From Planctomycetota bacterium (GTDB taxonomy: Bacteria > Planctomycetota > Planctomycetia > Planctomycetales > Planctomycetaceae), in the NCBI GenBank assembly GCA_018242525.1, contig JAFEBS010000011.1:1-64000 (forward strand): DNA of 64,000 nt, given 5' to 3'. The stretch's first letter is position 1. Each line of letters opens with the position of its first letter. The notes under the pieces are model-generated. The model was not told where the DNA came from. It made no database searches and worked only from the letters and a program-made list of their open reading frames with translations. Shown here piece by piece: positions 53,551 through 63,200 of the stretch. The position numbers were made by a program, and so were the translations under genes.

Positions 53551-54255
53551 TCACTCGTCGTCGGCCAGGTACATCAATCGGCCACAGGTACAGAAGACCA
53601 TTTTGCCGGCGCGTAACTCGACAATGGTCTGTTGTCGCTGTCCGACGAAGCATTCCCCGCACGCAGTGCCATGGACGGGCGCCAACGCTCGTGGTCCATA
53701 CGATTGGACCAGGCGTCGATACTGGGGCAGGATGTCGGCCGGCAGAATTTTTTCGATGTCCGTGACTTTGGCTTCCAATTGGGCAGCCTGGGCCATCAAG
53801 TCGGGCTCTTTCTGTTTGACTTGTGCAGTGAATTTGGCGAGTTCTGCTTCCGCAGTGGCGATTTCCGCCTCGAAAGTGGTGATTTCCTTCTGGGCGGCGT
53901 CGCAGCCTTCGAGCGCTTCCAGGATTTCATCTTCCAGAACGCTGTTGGCCATCGAATCGGCGGCAATCTGCGACCGCAGTGCGTCGAATTCCCGATTGCT
54001 GGTCGCGGCGTTCAGTTTTCCCTGCAGATCATGAATCTTGGCCTCGTTCGTTTTCAGTTGCAGGTTTTTCTGATCGGCGGCCACTTTCAGCAGCTTGAGC
54101 TTGGCGCGGCGGGCTTCCAGTTCGGTCTTTTTCTTGTCCACCAACTGCTGGCGGGCAGCGATCTGGCGCGGACCCCGGGCTATTTCGTCGGTCAATTCTT
54201 GCAACCGAAGCCGCAAATTGTGGATTTCTTTCAATCCAGCACCATTCGGGGTCAT
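53551..54255 (-). CDS. C4-type zinc-ribbon coiled-coil protein
   Basis: The 234-residue protein consists of a long coiled coil (about 10-180; LRLRLQELTDEIARGPRQIA, KKKTELEARRAKLKLLKVAADQ) and a C-terminal zinc ribbon with CGEC (about 198-201) and FCTCGRLMYLADDE. This is the CdsZ/YqxK-like 'C4-type zinc ribbon' (zf-RING_7) architecture found across bacteria; a role in nucleic-acid or protein binding is suggested, but it is not settled. The ATG at 54255 has GGAGAG nine bases upstream. The frame extends to 54600, but those 115 residues cross a palindromic element and do not look coding. Confidence 0.88.
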   Translation of the reverse strand: MTPNGAGLKEIHNLRLRLQELTDEIARGPRQIAARQQLVDKKKTELEARRAKLKLLKVAADQKNLQLKTNEAKIHDLQGKLNAATSNREFDALRSQIAADSMANSVLEDEILEALEGCDAAQKEITTFEAEIATAEAELAKFTAQVKQKEPDLMAQAAQLEAKVTDIEKILPADILPQYRRLVQSYGPRALAPVHGTACGECFVGQRQQTIVELRAGKMVFCTCGRLMYLADDE

Positions 54256-54725
54256 CCAAACTCTCCACGAGAAACGTACGAGGCGACACGGTGACCGGAC
54301 TATAGCAGAAAATGGGGTCCCGGTTCTAATCAACGAGCCGGATTCGGCTGGACCATCGCCTTTTTTAAATTGGGAATCGGGTGCCACGGTTATGGAGTCC
54401 TCGACATGGCCGTGCCGATTGAGCATTCGCACGGCCTTCCTGAAGACGGTAAGACCGTGGCACCCCAATTTGAAAAAGGCAATGGCCCTGCCAGATTCGG
54501 TGGACGTGGCGGAGTGAGTAGTGGATATTGGGTCTCGCGCCCGGGGTGTGACCCGGTTGCGTCGTTGCCGCCGAATGAGTGAGGCCGTCCCTTGAACCAA
54601 GTTTCGAAAACGTGCGTTGAGTCAGGAGGGCAGATCCCGTACTTGGGAAAAGCGTTCCGATTTCGTCCCGATCACGAAGCCGCGATCACTGGTTCATCAA
54701 CTCCTTCAGACTCCGCTGCACCACC
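54256..54725. other. divergent intergenic region carrying a MITE-like inverted repeat
   Basis: These 470 bases lie between the zinc-ribbon gene (minus) and the BatA-like gene (plus). About a quarter is the inverted-repeat element listed separately. No other gene or RNA is recognised, and promoters for both neighbours should lie here. Confidence 0.4.
54358..54480. repeat. long inverted repeat, MITE-like, family G
   Basis: The left end (GCCTTTTTTAAATTGGG ... GTGCCACGGT, 54358-54390) pairs with the right end (ACCGTGGCAC then CCCAATTTGAAAAAGGC, 54454-54480). One six-base insert (AATCGG) and one mismatch interrupt the left arm. The loop contains CCGTGCCGATT and GCACGGCC, able to form an inner hairpin. 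About 123 bp with no coding capacity. Confidence 0.8.
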
Positions 54726-57176
54726 ATGTCGCTTTTGAATCCCGCATTGCTGGCCGGGCTGGGATTGGCCGTCATCCCGGTTCTGCTGCATCTATTGCTG
54801 CGAGCAAAGCCCAAGCGACTGATCTTTCCCGCCTTGCGACTGATCCAGCAGCGTCGGCGTCAGAACGTGCGACGGATGCAACTGCGACACCTGTGGCTGC
54901 TGCTGCTGCGAACGGCGGTGATCGCACTGATTGTGCTGGCCGTCTGCCGACCGTCGCTGCCCGCGGCCAACTACTCGCTTCGCTGGTGGGAATGGGTGGT
55001 GCTCGCGTTGATTGTTGCGGCGGCGGTCGGTTCGTACTACGGCGTCATGCGGTGGTGGGAGCGTCAGTCGGTGGCTCGAGCCACGCTGCTGACGCGTCGG
55101 ACGATGCTGCGCGGGGGAATTGGCCTGGTGGCGGTGCTGTTGGCGTTTCTCGGGGTCGCCGTGCCGTATGCACGACGAGTCTCCGCAGATATCAAGAATC
55201 CGTCTCCACGTGCGGCTGAGAATGTACCGGTCGCGGCCGTCTTCCTGTTCGACACCAGTGTCAGCATGGCCTACAAGCAGGCGAACAAAACTCGACTGCA
55301 TACCGCTCAGGAATTGGCAAAGTCGCATCTGAGTCATTTGCCGGGGGGGAGCAAGGTGGCCGTGGCCACCAGCGGGGAATCGTCGCCCACGCCATTCTCC
55401 ACCGACCTGGTCGCCGCACAAAGTCGCGTTGAAGCACTGGAAATCAAAGCCGTTGGCCTGTCGTTGAATGACCGGCTGCGCGCCATGCTGCAGGTTCAGG
55501 AAGAGGATCGGCGGCGGATCACCAGCGAACAATCGTCCGTGCCTGCCGACAAACAACTGGATCGGTTTGTCCGGGCCATTTACATTTTCACGGATCTCAC
55601 CCGGACGGCCTGGCGCGAGGAAACGTCGACTCAACTGCGCGACGAGTTGGAACGATTGCGGATGATCGGCGTGTACCTGATCGATGTGGGGGAAGAAGCA
55701 CCGGTCAATGTCGCACTGACTCACGTCAAGCTGTCGCGCGAAGCAACCCCCGCCGGTTCCTCGATTCAAATTGACGCTGTAATCTCAGCAACCGGGTCCG
55801 TGAAGCCCGATCAAACCGTGGAATTGTCTCTTCGCCCGGACAATGGTCAGCCGATGGGCAAGATGTCGATCAAACTGGAAGGCGGGACCGAGGAAACGAT
55901 TTCCTTTGATCACATCAAGATTCCCGATCAGGCGTATACCCAGGGGGAATTGAAGCTGGTGGGATCGGACCCGCTCGCCGCCGATGACGTGGCGTATTTC
56001 AGCGTCCAGACCATTCCTGCCTTGAATGTGCTGGTCGTGGCCGAACGCCCGACGATTTCTCAGTTGTGGATCCAGGCACTGAAGATTCTGAATGACGAAG
56101 GAGTGTCGTCGTACAACGTGGAAGGGATCACGACCGATCAACTGGTCGATCGTGATTTGAACGGGGCCGATGTCGTATGTCTGATCAACGCCAGCCAGCC
56201 GTCAGAAGCCGTCTGGACGAAACTACGGACGTTCGTGGACGGGGGGGGCGGCCTGGCTGTTTTCCTGGGAACCGGCTCGTCCCTGGAAGCGGCTGCCGGG
56301 TCCGAAAAGATTAATCCACTGACCTACAACACCGAAGCGGCTCAGGCAGTACTCCCCGCCCGACTGGTGGCCGCTCTGTCCCATTCTCCGTCCAGGACGA
56401 TGGACCTGCGACGGTCACAGCATTTGTTCCTGAAACGGTTCGAGGACCTGGAAACCATCAGTGACCTGGGACAGATTGACGTCCGCCGCTATTGGAAGGT
56501 GAGCCCGGTGGCCGATGCGGTTGTGGTGGCTCAATATACCAGCGACGAGAACGGGCCGGCTGGAACCCCCGCCCTGGTGGAGCGACGAATCGGACAGGGA
56601 CGGGTGTTGATGATGACCACCGGAGTGGACGGAATTTCCTGGAATGACCTCCCGTCGCTGCAGACATTGGGGTTGTACCTGGTGTTTGCGGATCAACTGA
56701 CGCTATATCTGACATCGCAGTCATCCGGGCGATTCAATCACGAAGTGGGTGACGAGGTCGTGCTGCCAATGGACCGCGACCGCAAGCTGGCCAAGGTGAT
56801 CGTGAGAATGCCCGATTTCAAACAACGGGCGATCGAGATCCCCGAGAAATCGCGGGCCGTGTCTCTGCGCAATCTAAACTCTGTCGGTTCGTATTCCGTC
56901 GATTCTGCGGATGCAAGTGTGGACTATCACATGGGATTCAGCCTGAATCTGCCGGCAGCGGAGAGTGATTTCACCAGGATCGAGACGAAGAACCTGGATG
57001 AGCTCATGGGAGCCGAGCGATACAGTATTCATCGAACACTGGAGACATTGAAAGTGCTGGAGATCAGCGATCGGATGGGACAGGAAATGTACAGCCTGCT
57101 GGTCGCAATGCTGGTCGCTGTGTTTGCGATGGAACAATTCACCGCGACGTGGTTCTATCGTACAGACGACGCCTGA
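54726..57176 (+). CDS. BatA/VWA-domain membrane protein
   Basis: The 816-residue protein begins with the BatA N-terminal signature MSLLNPALLAGLGLAVIPVLLHLLLRAKPKR, typical of aerotolerance-operon proteins. Helices at about 55-77 (LWLLLLRTAVIALIVLAVC), 88-108 and 130-150 follow. A VWA domain starts at about 165 (AAVFLFDTSVSMAYKQ, MIDAS DxSxS; IYIFTDLTRTAW later). A beta-rich region leads to an amidotransferase-like fold (about 400-620; LNVLVVAERPTISQLWIQAL, FVDGGGGLAVFLGTGSS). The final helix is YSLLVAMLVAVFAMEQF. The role is unknown, but Bat systems act at the inner membrane with MoxR-type ATPases. Two related membrane proteins follow on the same strand. Confidence 0.88.
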   Translation: MSLLNPALLAGLGLAVIPVLLHLLLRAKPKRLIFPALRLIQQRRRQNVRRMQLRHLWLLLLRTAVIALIVLAVCRPSLPAANYSLRWWEWVVLALIVAAAVGSYYGVMRWWERQSVARATLLTRRTMLRGGIGLVAVLLAFLGVAVPYARRVSADIKNPSPRAAENVPVAAVFLFDTSVSMAYKQANKTRLHTAQELAKSHLSHLPGGSKVAVATSGESSPTPFSTDLVAAQSRVEALEIKAVGLSLNDRLRAMLQVQEEDRRRITSEQSSVPADKQLDRFVRAIYIFTDLTRTAWREETSTQLRDELERLRMIGVYLIDVGEEAPVNVALTHVKLSREATPAGSSIQIDAVISATGSVKPDQTVELSLRPDNGQPMGKMSIKLEGGTEETISFDHIKIPDQAYTQGELKLVGSDPLAADDVAYFSVQTIPALNVLVVAERPTISQLWIQALKILNDEGVSSYNVEGITTDQLVDRDLNGADVVCLINASQPSEAVWTKLRTFVDGGGGLAVFLGTGSSLEAAAGSEKINPLTYNTEAAQAVLPARLVAALSHSPSRTMDLRRSQHLFLKRFEDLETISDLGQIDVRRYWKVSPVADAVVVAQYTSDENGPAGTPALVERRIGQGRVLMMTTGVDGISWNDLPSLQTLGLYLVFADQLTLYLTSQSSGRFNHEVGDEVVLPMDRDRKLAKVIVRMPDFKQRAIEIPEKSRAVSLRNLNSVGSYSVDSADASVDYHMGFSLNLPAAESDFTRIETKNLDELMGAERYSIHRTLETLKVLEISDRMGQEMYSLLVAMLVAVFAMEQFTATWFYRTDDA

Positions 57177-57282
57177 CTGCTGGCTGGGGTCACTCCTGGC
57201 AGCCCGATTTACCTTGAATGATGCATCCCCGGAGAAGGTCAGACCCCTTTTTCCACAGGCTGCTCATGGACCGTTGACACCT

Positions 57283-59544
57283 ATGAACCTCTCGATTGAA
57301 CCCATCTGGCCATGGCCGGTCGTCATCCTGACGACCGTGGGGTTGATCGCATTGGTGGTTGTGACCTATCGAACTCAACTCAAGACATTGCCGGCAGGCG
57401 TGTCTCGGACGTTGCTGGGGCTGAAGCTGGCCGCGGTGATTGTCCTGGCGGTTGCCATGTTGCGGCCGGTGCTGCAGCGGTCGGAAACCGACGAATCACC
57501 CGCGCAACTGCTGGTCGTGCCAGATATCAGCCGCAGTATGAACACCACCGACATGCCCGGTGGAGTGACTCGTTTCAACGCCGTTCGGACGGATGTCGAA
57601 AAGATTCTGACCAAGACAAAAACCTGGAAGGGCAAGGTTGACGTCCGAGTCTTCGATTTCGCCAGCGGGACCAGCCCCTATGCACCGGAACTGCAGGAGG
57701 GGACGGGCGACCAGACAGATTTCGGCAAGACCTTGGATGAATTGCTGCGTGTTGCGCGTGAACAGAAGACGTTGGCGATCATTCTGCTCAGTGACGGGGC
57801 GCAACGGGCATTGCCCCCCGCCATCGACCCGCTGTCCGCCGCCCGCTCGCTGGCCGATGCCCAGACGGCCCTTTACGGAATTGGGTACGGCGGCGCTTCC
57901 ATCGCCGGGTCGTCCCTGGATCTGGGAATTGAAGATCTGGTGGTGCCGGAGGTGGTCTTCGAGAAAAATCGAGTCCCCGTGAAGGCCAAATTGCGAGCGA
58001 CCGGGGCCGCGGGACGCAAAGTTCGAGTCCGGATCCTGGTCGAAGATCGCAGCGACCGCGCCCTGGGTGAAGCGGGAGACATGCTGCCTGCGCCGGCAAT
58101 TCAGCAGTCCCGGCCCTTCCAGGAATTCGACATCAAGGGCGATTCGGAAGTCATCCCGGTCGACCTTTCGTTTGCCGCAATGGTCTCGGGCGAGGTCAAG
58201 ATCGCGCTTCAGGTCGAGCCAATCGAAAACGAACTGCTGACCGGCAACAACCAGCGGGGGACCATCATCACGGTCAGAAAGGGAGGGGTCAAGGTCGCGT
58301 ATTTCGACACACTGCGTCCCGAACAACGCTGGCTGCGGGCGATCAGCGGCGCTGACAAGATTCAACTCGACTTTCAGGAGATTCGCGGCGGCAGCAAGTC
58401 CCCCACCCGGATCGATTCAACCATGTTTGACCGGGGACGATACGACGTTTACATCATCGGAGACGTGCGCGCAGAGACGTTTGGCGACGCGTTGCTCAAG
58501 CAACTGGCGCTTCGGCTGGAAGAAGGCTCGGCGCTGTTGATGACGGGGGGGGTTCAGAACTTCGCGGTGGGTGGCTATGCCACCAGCCCGATCGCGGATT
58601 GGATTCCAGTGGAACTGGATCCCGCCGATGCCAGGCCGCCCGGAATCGTGAATCGCGACACACAGAATATGGCCTTGCAGAAAATGATCCCGACCGGCGA
58701 CCGGGCGGGTGAATACGTGATGCAGTTGGGGCCACCCGAAAAGAACAACGAAATCTGGGCCAGTTTGCCTCCCCTGAAAGGGTCAACCCGCTTCAAACCG
58801 ATCACCGCCAATCTGGAGCCGTGGGCCAGGAATGCCGCAGGTGATCCCCTGTTGTTCGCCATGCCCAGGCAGCGATCCCGCATCGCGGCGTTTGCCGGCG
58901 ATACGACCTATCTCTGGTGGACTGTCGGGGACAAGCAGGAGTTGCATCAACGGTTCTGGCGGCAATTGATCTTGTGGCTGGCGCGCAAGGAAGCCGATTC
59001 CGACCAACCCGTCTGGGTCAAGGTCGCCCCTCGGTCGTTCGCCCCCGGTGCGAAAGTCGATCTGCAGTTCGGTGCCCGAACGGCGGACGGCCTGCCGCTG
59101 GATGAAGCAGAATTTCAAGTGGAAGTCACCAATCCCGAAGGTCAGAAAACCGCGGTGACGCCCCGGAAATTCGGGACCGAGAATCTGGCGGAATTTGCCG
59201 GTGGGGCGGTCCCGGGCGATTACTGGGTCCGGGTACGAGCCAGTCATCACGGGAAGCCGCTGGATTTCACGGCCGCCACGCGCTTCATCGTCGACGCGCG
59301 CGATCTGGAACTGGACTACCCCAGTGCCGACTACGATTTCCTGAAAGAACTCTCGTCCATCACGGGCGGGCAGTCTTTGAAGCCGGAAGAAATCGACGAC
59401 CTGCTGGATCGGCTGAAGGAATCGAAGACGATTGTAACCCGAGTGCAATCCACCACGTTGTGGGACAATTGGGGACTGCTGCTGGTCTTCGTCAGCCTGA
59501 TCAGTCTGGAGTGGTTTGTTCGCAAGACTCGCGGATTGGTGTGA
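57283..59544 (+). CDS. membrane VWA and class-I glutamine-amidotransferase-like protein
   Basis: The 753-residue protein has two N-terminal helices (WPVVILTTVGLIALVVVTY; LLGLKLAAVIVLAVAMLRPV). A VWA domain follows (QLLVVPDISRSMNTTDMP; MIDAS DISRS, LAIILLSDGAQRAL), then beta-sandwich segments and an amidotransferase-like segment (RYDVYIIGDVRAETFGDALLKQLA; GSALLMTGGVQNFAVGGYATSPI). It ends with LLLVFVSLISLEWFVRKTRGL, an uncleaved anchor. It lacks the catalytic Cys-His-Glu triad as far as I can see, so the amidotransferase fold is probably structural. The ATG at 57283 is preferred over the in-frame upstream start at 57124, which would overlap the preceding gene by 53 bases. Confidence 0.88.
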   Translation: MNLSIEPIWPWPVVILTTVGLIALVVVTYRTQLKTLPAGVSRTLLGLKLAAVIVLAVAMLRPVLQRSETDESPAQLLVVPDISRSMNTTDMPGGVTRFNAVRTDVEKILTKTKTWKGKVDVRVFDFASGTSPYAPELQEGTGDQTDFGKTLDELLRVAREQKTLAIILLSDGAQRALPPAIDPLSAARSLADAQTALYGIGYGGASIAGSSLDLGIEDLVVPEVVFEKNRVPVKAKLRATGAAGRKVRVRILVEDRSDRALGEAGDMLPAPAIQQSRPFQEFDIKGDSEVIPVDLSFAAMVSGEVKIALQVEPIENELLTGNNQRGTIITVRKGGVKVAYFDTLRPEQRWLRAISGADKIQLDFQEIRGGSKSPTRIDSTMFDRGRYDVYIIGDVRAETFGDALLKQLALRLEEGSALLMTGGVQNFAVGGYATSPIADWIPVELDPADARPPGIVNRDTQNMALQKMIPTGDRAGEYVMQLGPPEKNNEIWASLPPLKGSTRFKPITANLEPWARNAAGDPLLFAMPRQRSRIAAFAGDTTYLWWTVGDKQELHQRFWRQLILWLARKEADSDQPVWVKVAPRSFAPGAKVDLQFGARTADGLPLDEAEFQVEVTNPEGQKTAVTPRKFGTENLAEFAGGAVPGDYWVRVRASHHGKPLDFTAATRFIVDARDLELDYPSADYDFLKELSSITGGQSLKPEEIDDLLDRLKESKTIVTRVQSTTLWDNWGLLLVFVSLISLEWFVRKTRGLV

Positions 59545-60213
59545 AGGCTCACGCGTGTTGACTGATGATTCGACCGATCAACTGCAACAATTGTCGGGCG
59601 ACCGGCGTCGGACCGGTCGCACTGGCGTCCGGGTTCGCCGTTGCAGCGTCTGCGTCATGGCCGTCCCGGTCGGCGGTTGTCGCGTTCGTGGTGAGTGGTG
59701 GGCGACCTGCAGTAAACAGGTTGGAACCTGAAGAAATGCTGGAAACACTCATGATTGCGATTCCATTCGGCAGGTGGGCTGGCAGGCGGCGGGTGATGGT
59801 GGCAAGACTGCATTCCATCACCAATGCAAAGGGGCATTGAGGTTCTATCGACAGACTGCGATACAGACTTGGCACTGCCTTTCGCGGCTGATGCGGAATT
59901 TATCTTCGAAACCGAACGAGGCCGTTCGCTCCTTGCTCTGTTTTTTGGGTGTCAACCCGTTCGACCGTCAGTTCCATCGCCAGATCGTCCGCGGGCTGGG
60001 ATTCCGGCGGGTCAGTCGAGTCCCGCGTATTCGCACCGCGAGGCCGTTTTCGCCAATTCGTCCGTCCGGCTTTGCAGGAAACGGGAACATTTCTGGCTGA
60101 CGACGCGTCGATGAATGGATATGATACGAAAGCTGGTGACGGTTCGATGAGTTCCTTTGGAGCCATGGACTTGCACTCATCCGGCAGCAGTGGAACAGAC
60201 GGGACAAACCATC
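59545..60213. other. intergenic; small reading frames of doubtful status
   Basis: This is 669 bases within an otherwise co-directional cluster. A minus frame at 59549-59875 (108 residues, with GSNLFTAGRPPLTTNATTADRD) and its plus-strand counterpart (59565-59840) mirror each other. Neither has a recognisable family or a good ribosome site, so neither is annotated. The promoter or leader of the gene at 60214 must be here. Confidence 0.4.
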
Positions 60214-63200
60214 ATGTCGAGCACGACGGCCGGTTCTTCCAATTCTTCGCGATATCTCGACTTTGACGAGTATGTCGACCTGAAGCTGCAAAAGACCCGC
60301 TCCACGATCAAGACCACCGACATTCTGGTCGCACTCGCCGGCGTCGCCGCGATGTTTCTGGGTTATCTGCTGGTCTTCGTCGTCTGTGATCAATGGGTTG
60401 TACCTGGAGGATTCAGCATCGGCCTGCGCTGGACCCTGCTGCTGACACTCCTGGTGCTGACGGCCGCCTGGCTGGCGTGGAAGGTGGGGGTGCCATATCT
60501 GCGCAGCGTAAATCGGTTGTACGCCGCCCACGAAATCGAAAAGGCGGATCCGGACCTGAAGAGCAATCTGCTGAACCTGATCGACCTGCGCGACTCCGGA
60601 CGGGTGATTGACCCCGCCATCCTGCGTGCCCTGGAAAAGAATGCAGCGACAGGATTGCAGCGGGTCGATGTTGGCCAGGCAATCGACCATCGCCCCTTGA
60701 TGCAAATGGCCTACATTCTGCTGGCGGTCGTGCTGGCGTTCAGCTTCTACGCGCTGCTGACTCCCAAGAATATCTCCAACTCAATCTGGCGCAGCCTGTT
60801 CCCCTCGGCGGCCGTAAAGGTGGCCACGCAAACCGAAATCGTCAACGTGCATCCGGGCAACGTCACCGTGCTGGCACGCCAGTCGGTCGAATTCTCGGCG
60901 GACATCTCGGGAGAAGTCCCCGAAAAGGTCTGGCTGTTGTATTCCACGTCCGACGGCAGGTTCCAGAACGAACCGGTGGAACTGCGGACGGACGGTGACG
61001 GTCCGACGCGATTCAAGGGAATCGTTCCCAATCTGCTGCAGGATCTGACTTACGTGGTGCGCGCGGGTGATGCGACCTCGCAGTCGTATCGCATCACTGT
61101 CGACCAGCCTCCGTCCGCCATGGTGGATCGAGTTCAGTTCGAGTTTCCGGCTTATACGAAACTGGAACGGCTGGAACAGGCGGGGGGACAGATTGACACG
61201 TGGGAAGGGACCAGGGTCACAATCACGGCCCATACGAATCTGCCGGTCAAGACCGCGAAGATTGAGTTTCTGGATGAGCCCGGCAAGACCAACGGTGAAG
61301 AAATCACCATGTCGGTCGCTGGCGGGCGGCAATTGACCGCCACGTGGACGCTCGGTTTCCGTTCTGACGGTACTTTCGCGAAGTCGTATCAGATTCAATG
61401 CACCACGGAATCCGGGGCCAACGACCCGACTCCGGTACCATACGCCATCAACGTTCGGCCCGATCTGCCTCCGGACGTTGCGTTTTTGGAACCGGTACGG
61501 AACCTGGAAGTTCCGGCCAATGTCATGGTCCCGCTGCTGATCGAAGCCCGTGATCCCGATTTTGAATTGAGTCACATCAACCTGCACATTCGGAAGAACG
61601 GCCAGATCCTGCCCAAGGAACCGCTGTCGGAAGGTCGACAACAGCGATTGTTGCTGAAGCACGACCTGCACCTGGATCGCTATGTACTTAAGACCGGTGA
61701 CCAGGTCGAAATCTGGGTTCAGGCATTCGACAACAAACAGCCACGCAATAACAGCAAGTCGACGCCGGAGTTGAAGCTGACGATCGTGGAGCCGATCAGC
61801 GAAGCCGCCGCCAAACAGAAGCAGGCGGAAGACACGGCGACGCGCGAACAACGCCTGGACGAAGCCAAACAGGAACAGAATTCCGATGGCAAGGATCCGA
61901 TGCCGGGTGACTCGGCCCCAGACGGTCGTCCCAGGGATCCGCAACGGCCTGAAGACAAGCCGATGCCACCAATGCCTCAGCCGGAGAATGCCGCAGCCAA
62001 TGGCGACAAGCAGGAACCGGGGGCAAGTGGAAATTCGTCGAGCAAGTCTGAACCGGGTCAGACCGGTACCGGAAAAAATCCAGATCCCCAGAACAAGAAA
62101 GACGAACCGGCATCCCAGGAACCGTCACCCAGTCCTGATGGGGAAGATGATCGGCAAGTTTTGGAACAGTTGATCAAAGACCTGGCCAAGCCGAACGAAC
62201 AGGCGGGAGGTGACCAGGGAACAGATCAAAAGCAAGATTCCACTTCGAAAGCCGACAAGTCGACCGAGCCGAATCCGGGCGAACCAAAGGCCGAGGAGCA
62301 GCCTTCGCCGAATCCGGATTCCACGCAGCAGGAGTCTCCCAAACCGGGATCGAAGGAAACGAAGCCTGCCAAGCCGTCCAACCCAGACGAAGGGACAGAA
62401 AAGTCGCAGACGAAGAAACCGGATCCGTCGAAAACCAAGTCCGAACCGGGAAAAGATTCCACCCCCCAACCGAATGAAGCAGACAATCCTGCCGATCCCC
62501 AGCAAGGACCAAAACCAGATCCTGAAAAACCGTCACCGGAAGGTCCGAAGGATCCGAAACCCGGAGCAGATTCAAAAGAGAAGAAAGAAAAGACCGAAGG
62601 GACCAAGCCCGCTCCGAAGCCCGAACCAGGAACGAATCCCGAAGCGAAACCAGGCGCGCCGAAGCCGGAAGACAAACCGGATGCACCTGGAAATCCCGGC
62701 AAAGACGAACCGATGCCCGGTGGACAGAAGCCGATGCCTGGAGAAAAAGATCCCAAGCAGGGACCAGGCCAGGAATCCCCCAAGCCGGGTGATCCGTCCG
62801 GGACGCAGGGGACAGATCCCATGCCGGCGACGGAACAAAAACCGATGAAAAATGCGCCCGCGGCCGATTCCGAGCCGGGAGCCGAAACGAAGCCTGCCAA
62901 CAAGCCGGGGCCGGATGCTCCCAAGTCCAGGGGACCGGCGGACGGTGAACAGGAACCGGTTGAGAACGCCAAGGATCCGGAACAAAAGCCTGCCACAGGC
63001 AAGGAAAATGGCGTCGGCAAACCTGACACCGATCCCAGGAAAGAGGCGACTCAGTCGACCAACCCGGATCTCAAACGCGATCCCAGGGAAAAGCCAGCCA
63101 CGCGCCCCGGCGAAACCAGGCCGAAGGAAACAACGGACCCTGCGAACCGGCCCTCCGACAACGAGGTCAAGCCGCCAACAAACAAAGCGCCGCGAACTGA

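Noticed and set aside
54256..54600. N-terminal extension of the zinc-ribbon protein
   Set aside because: Would translate an inverted-repeat element; the ATG at 54255 has a good ribosome site and starts the conserved part.
59549..59875. Minus-strand 108-codon frame
   Set aside because: A mirrored plus-strand frame is equally long; no family, no ribosome site; not enough to call a gene.
62210..62848. Plus-strand Arg/Lys/Pro-rich frame of 212 codons
   Set aside because: Shifted reading of the disordered segment of the gene starting at 60214.
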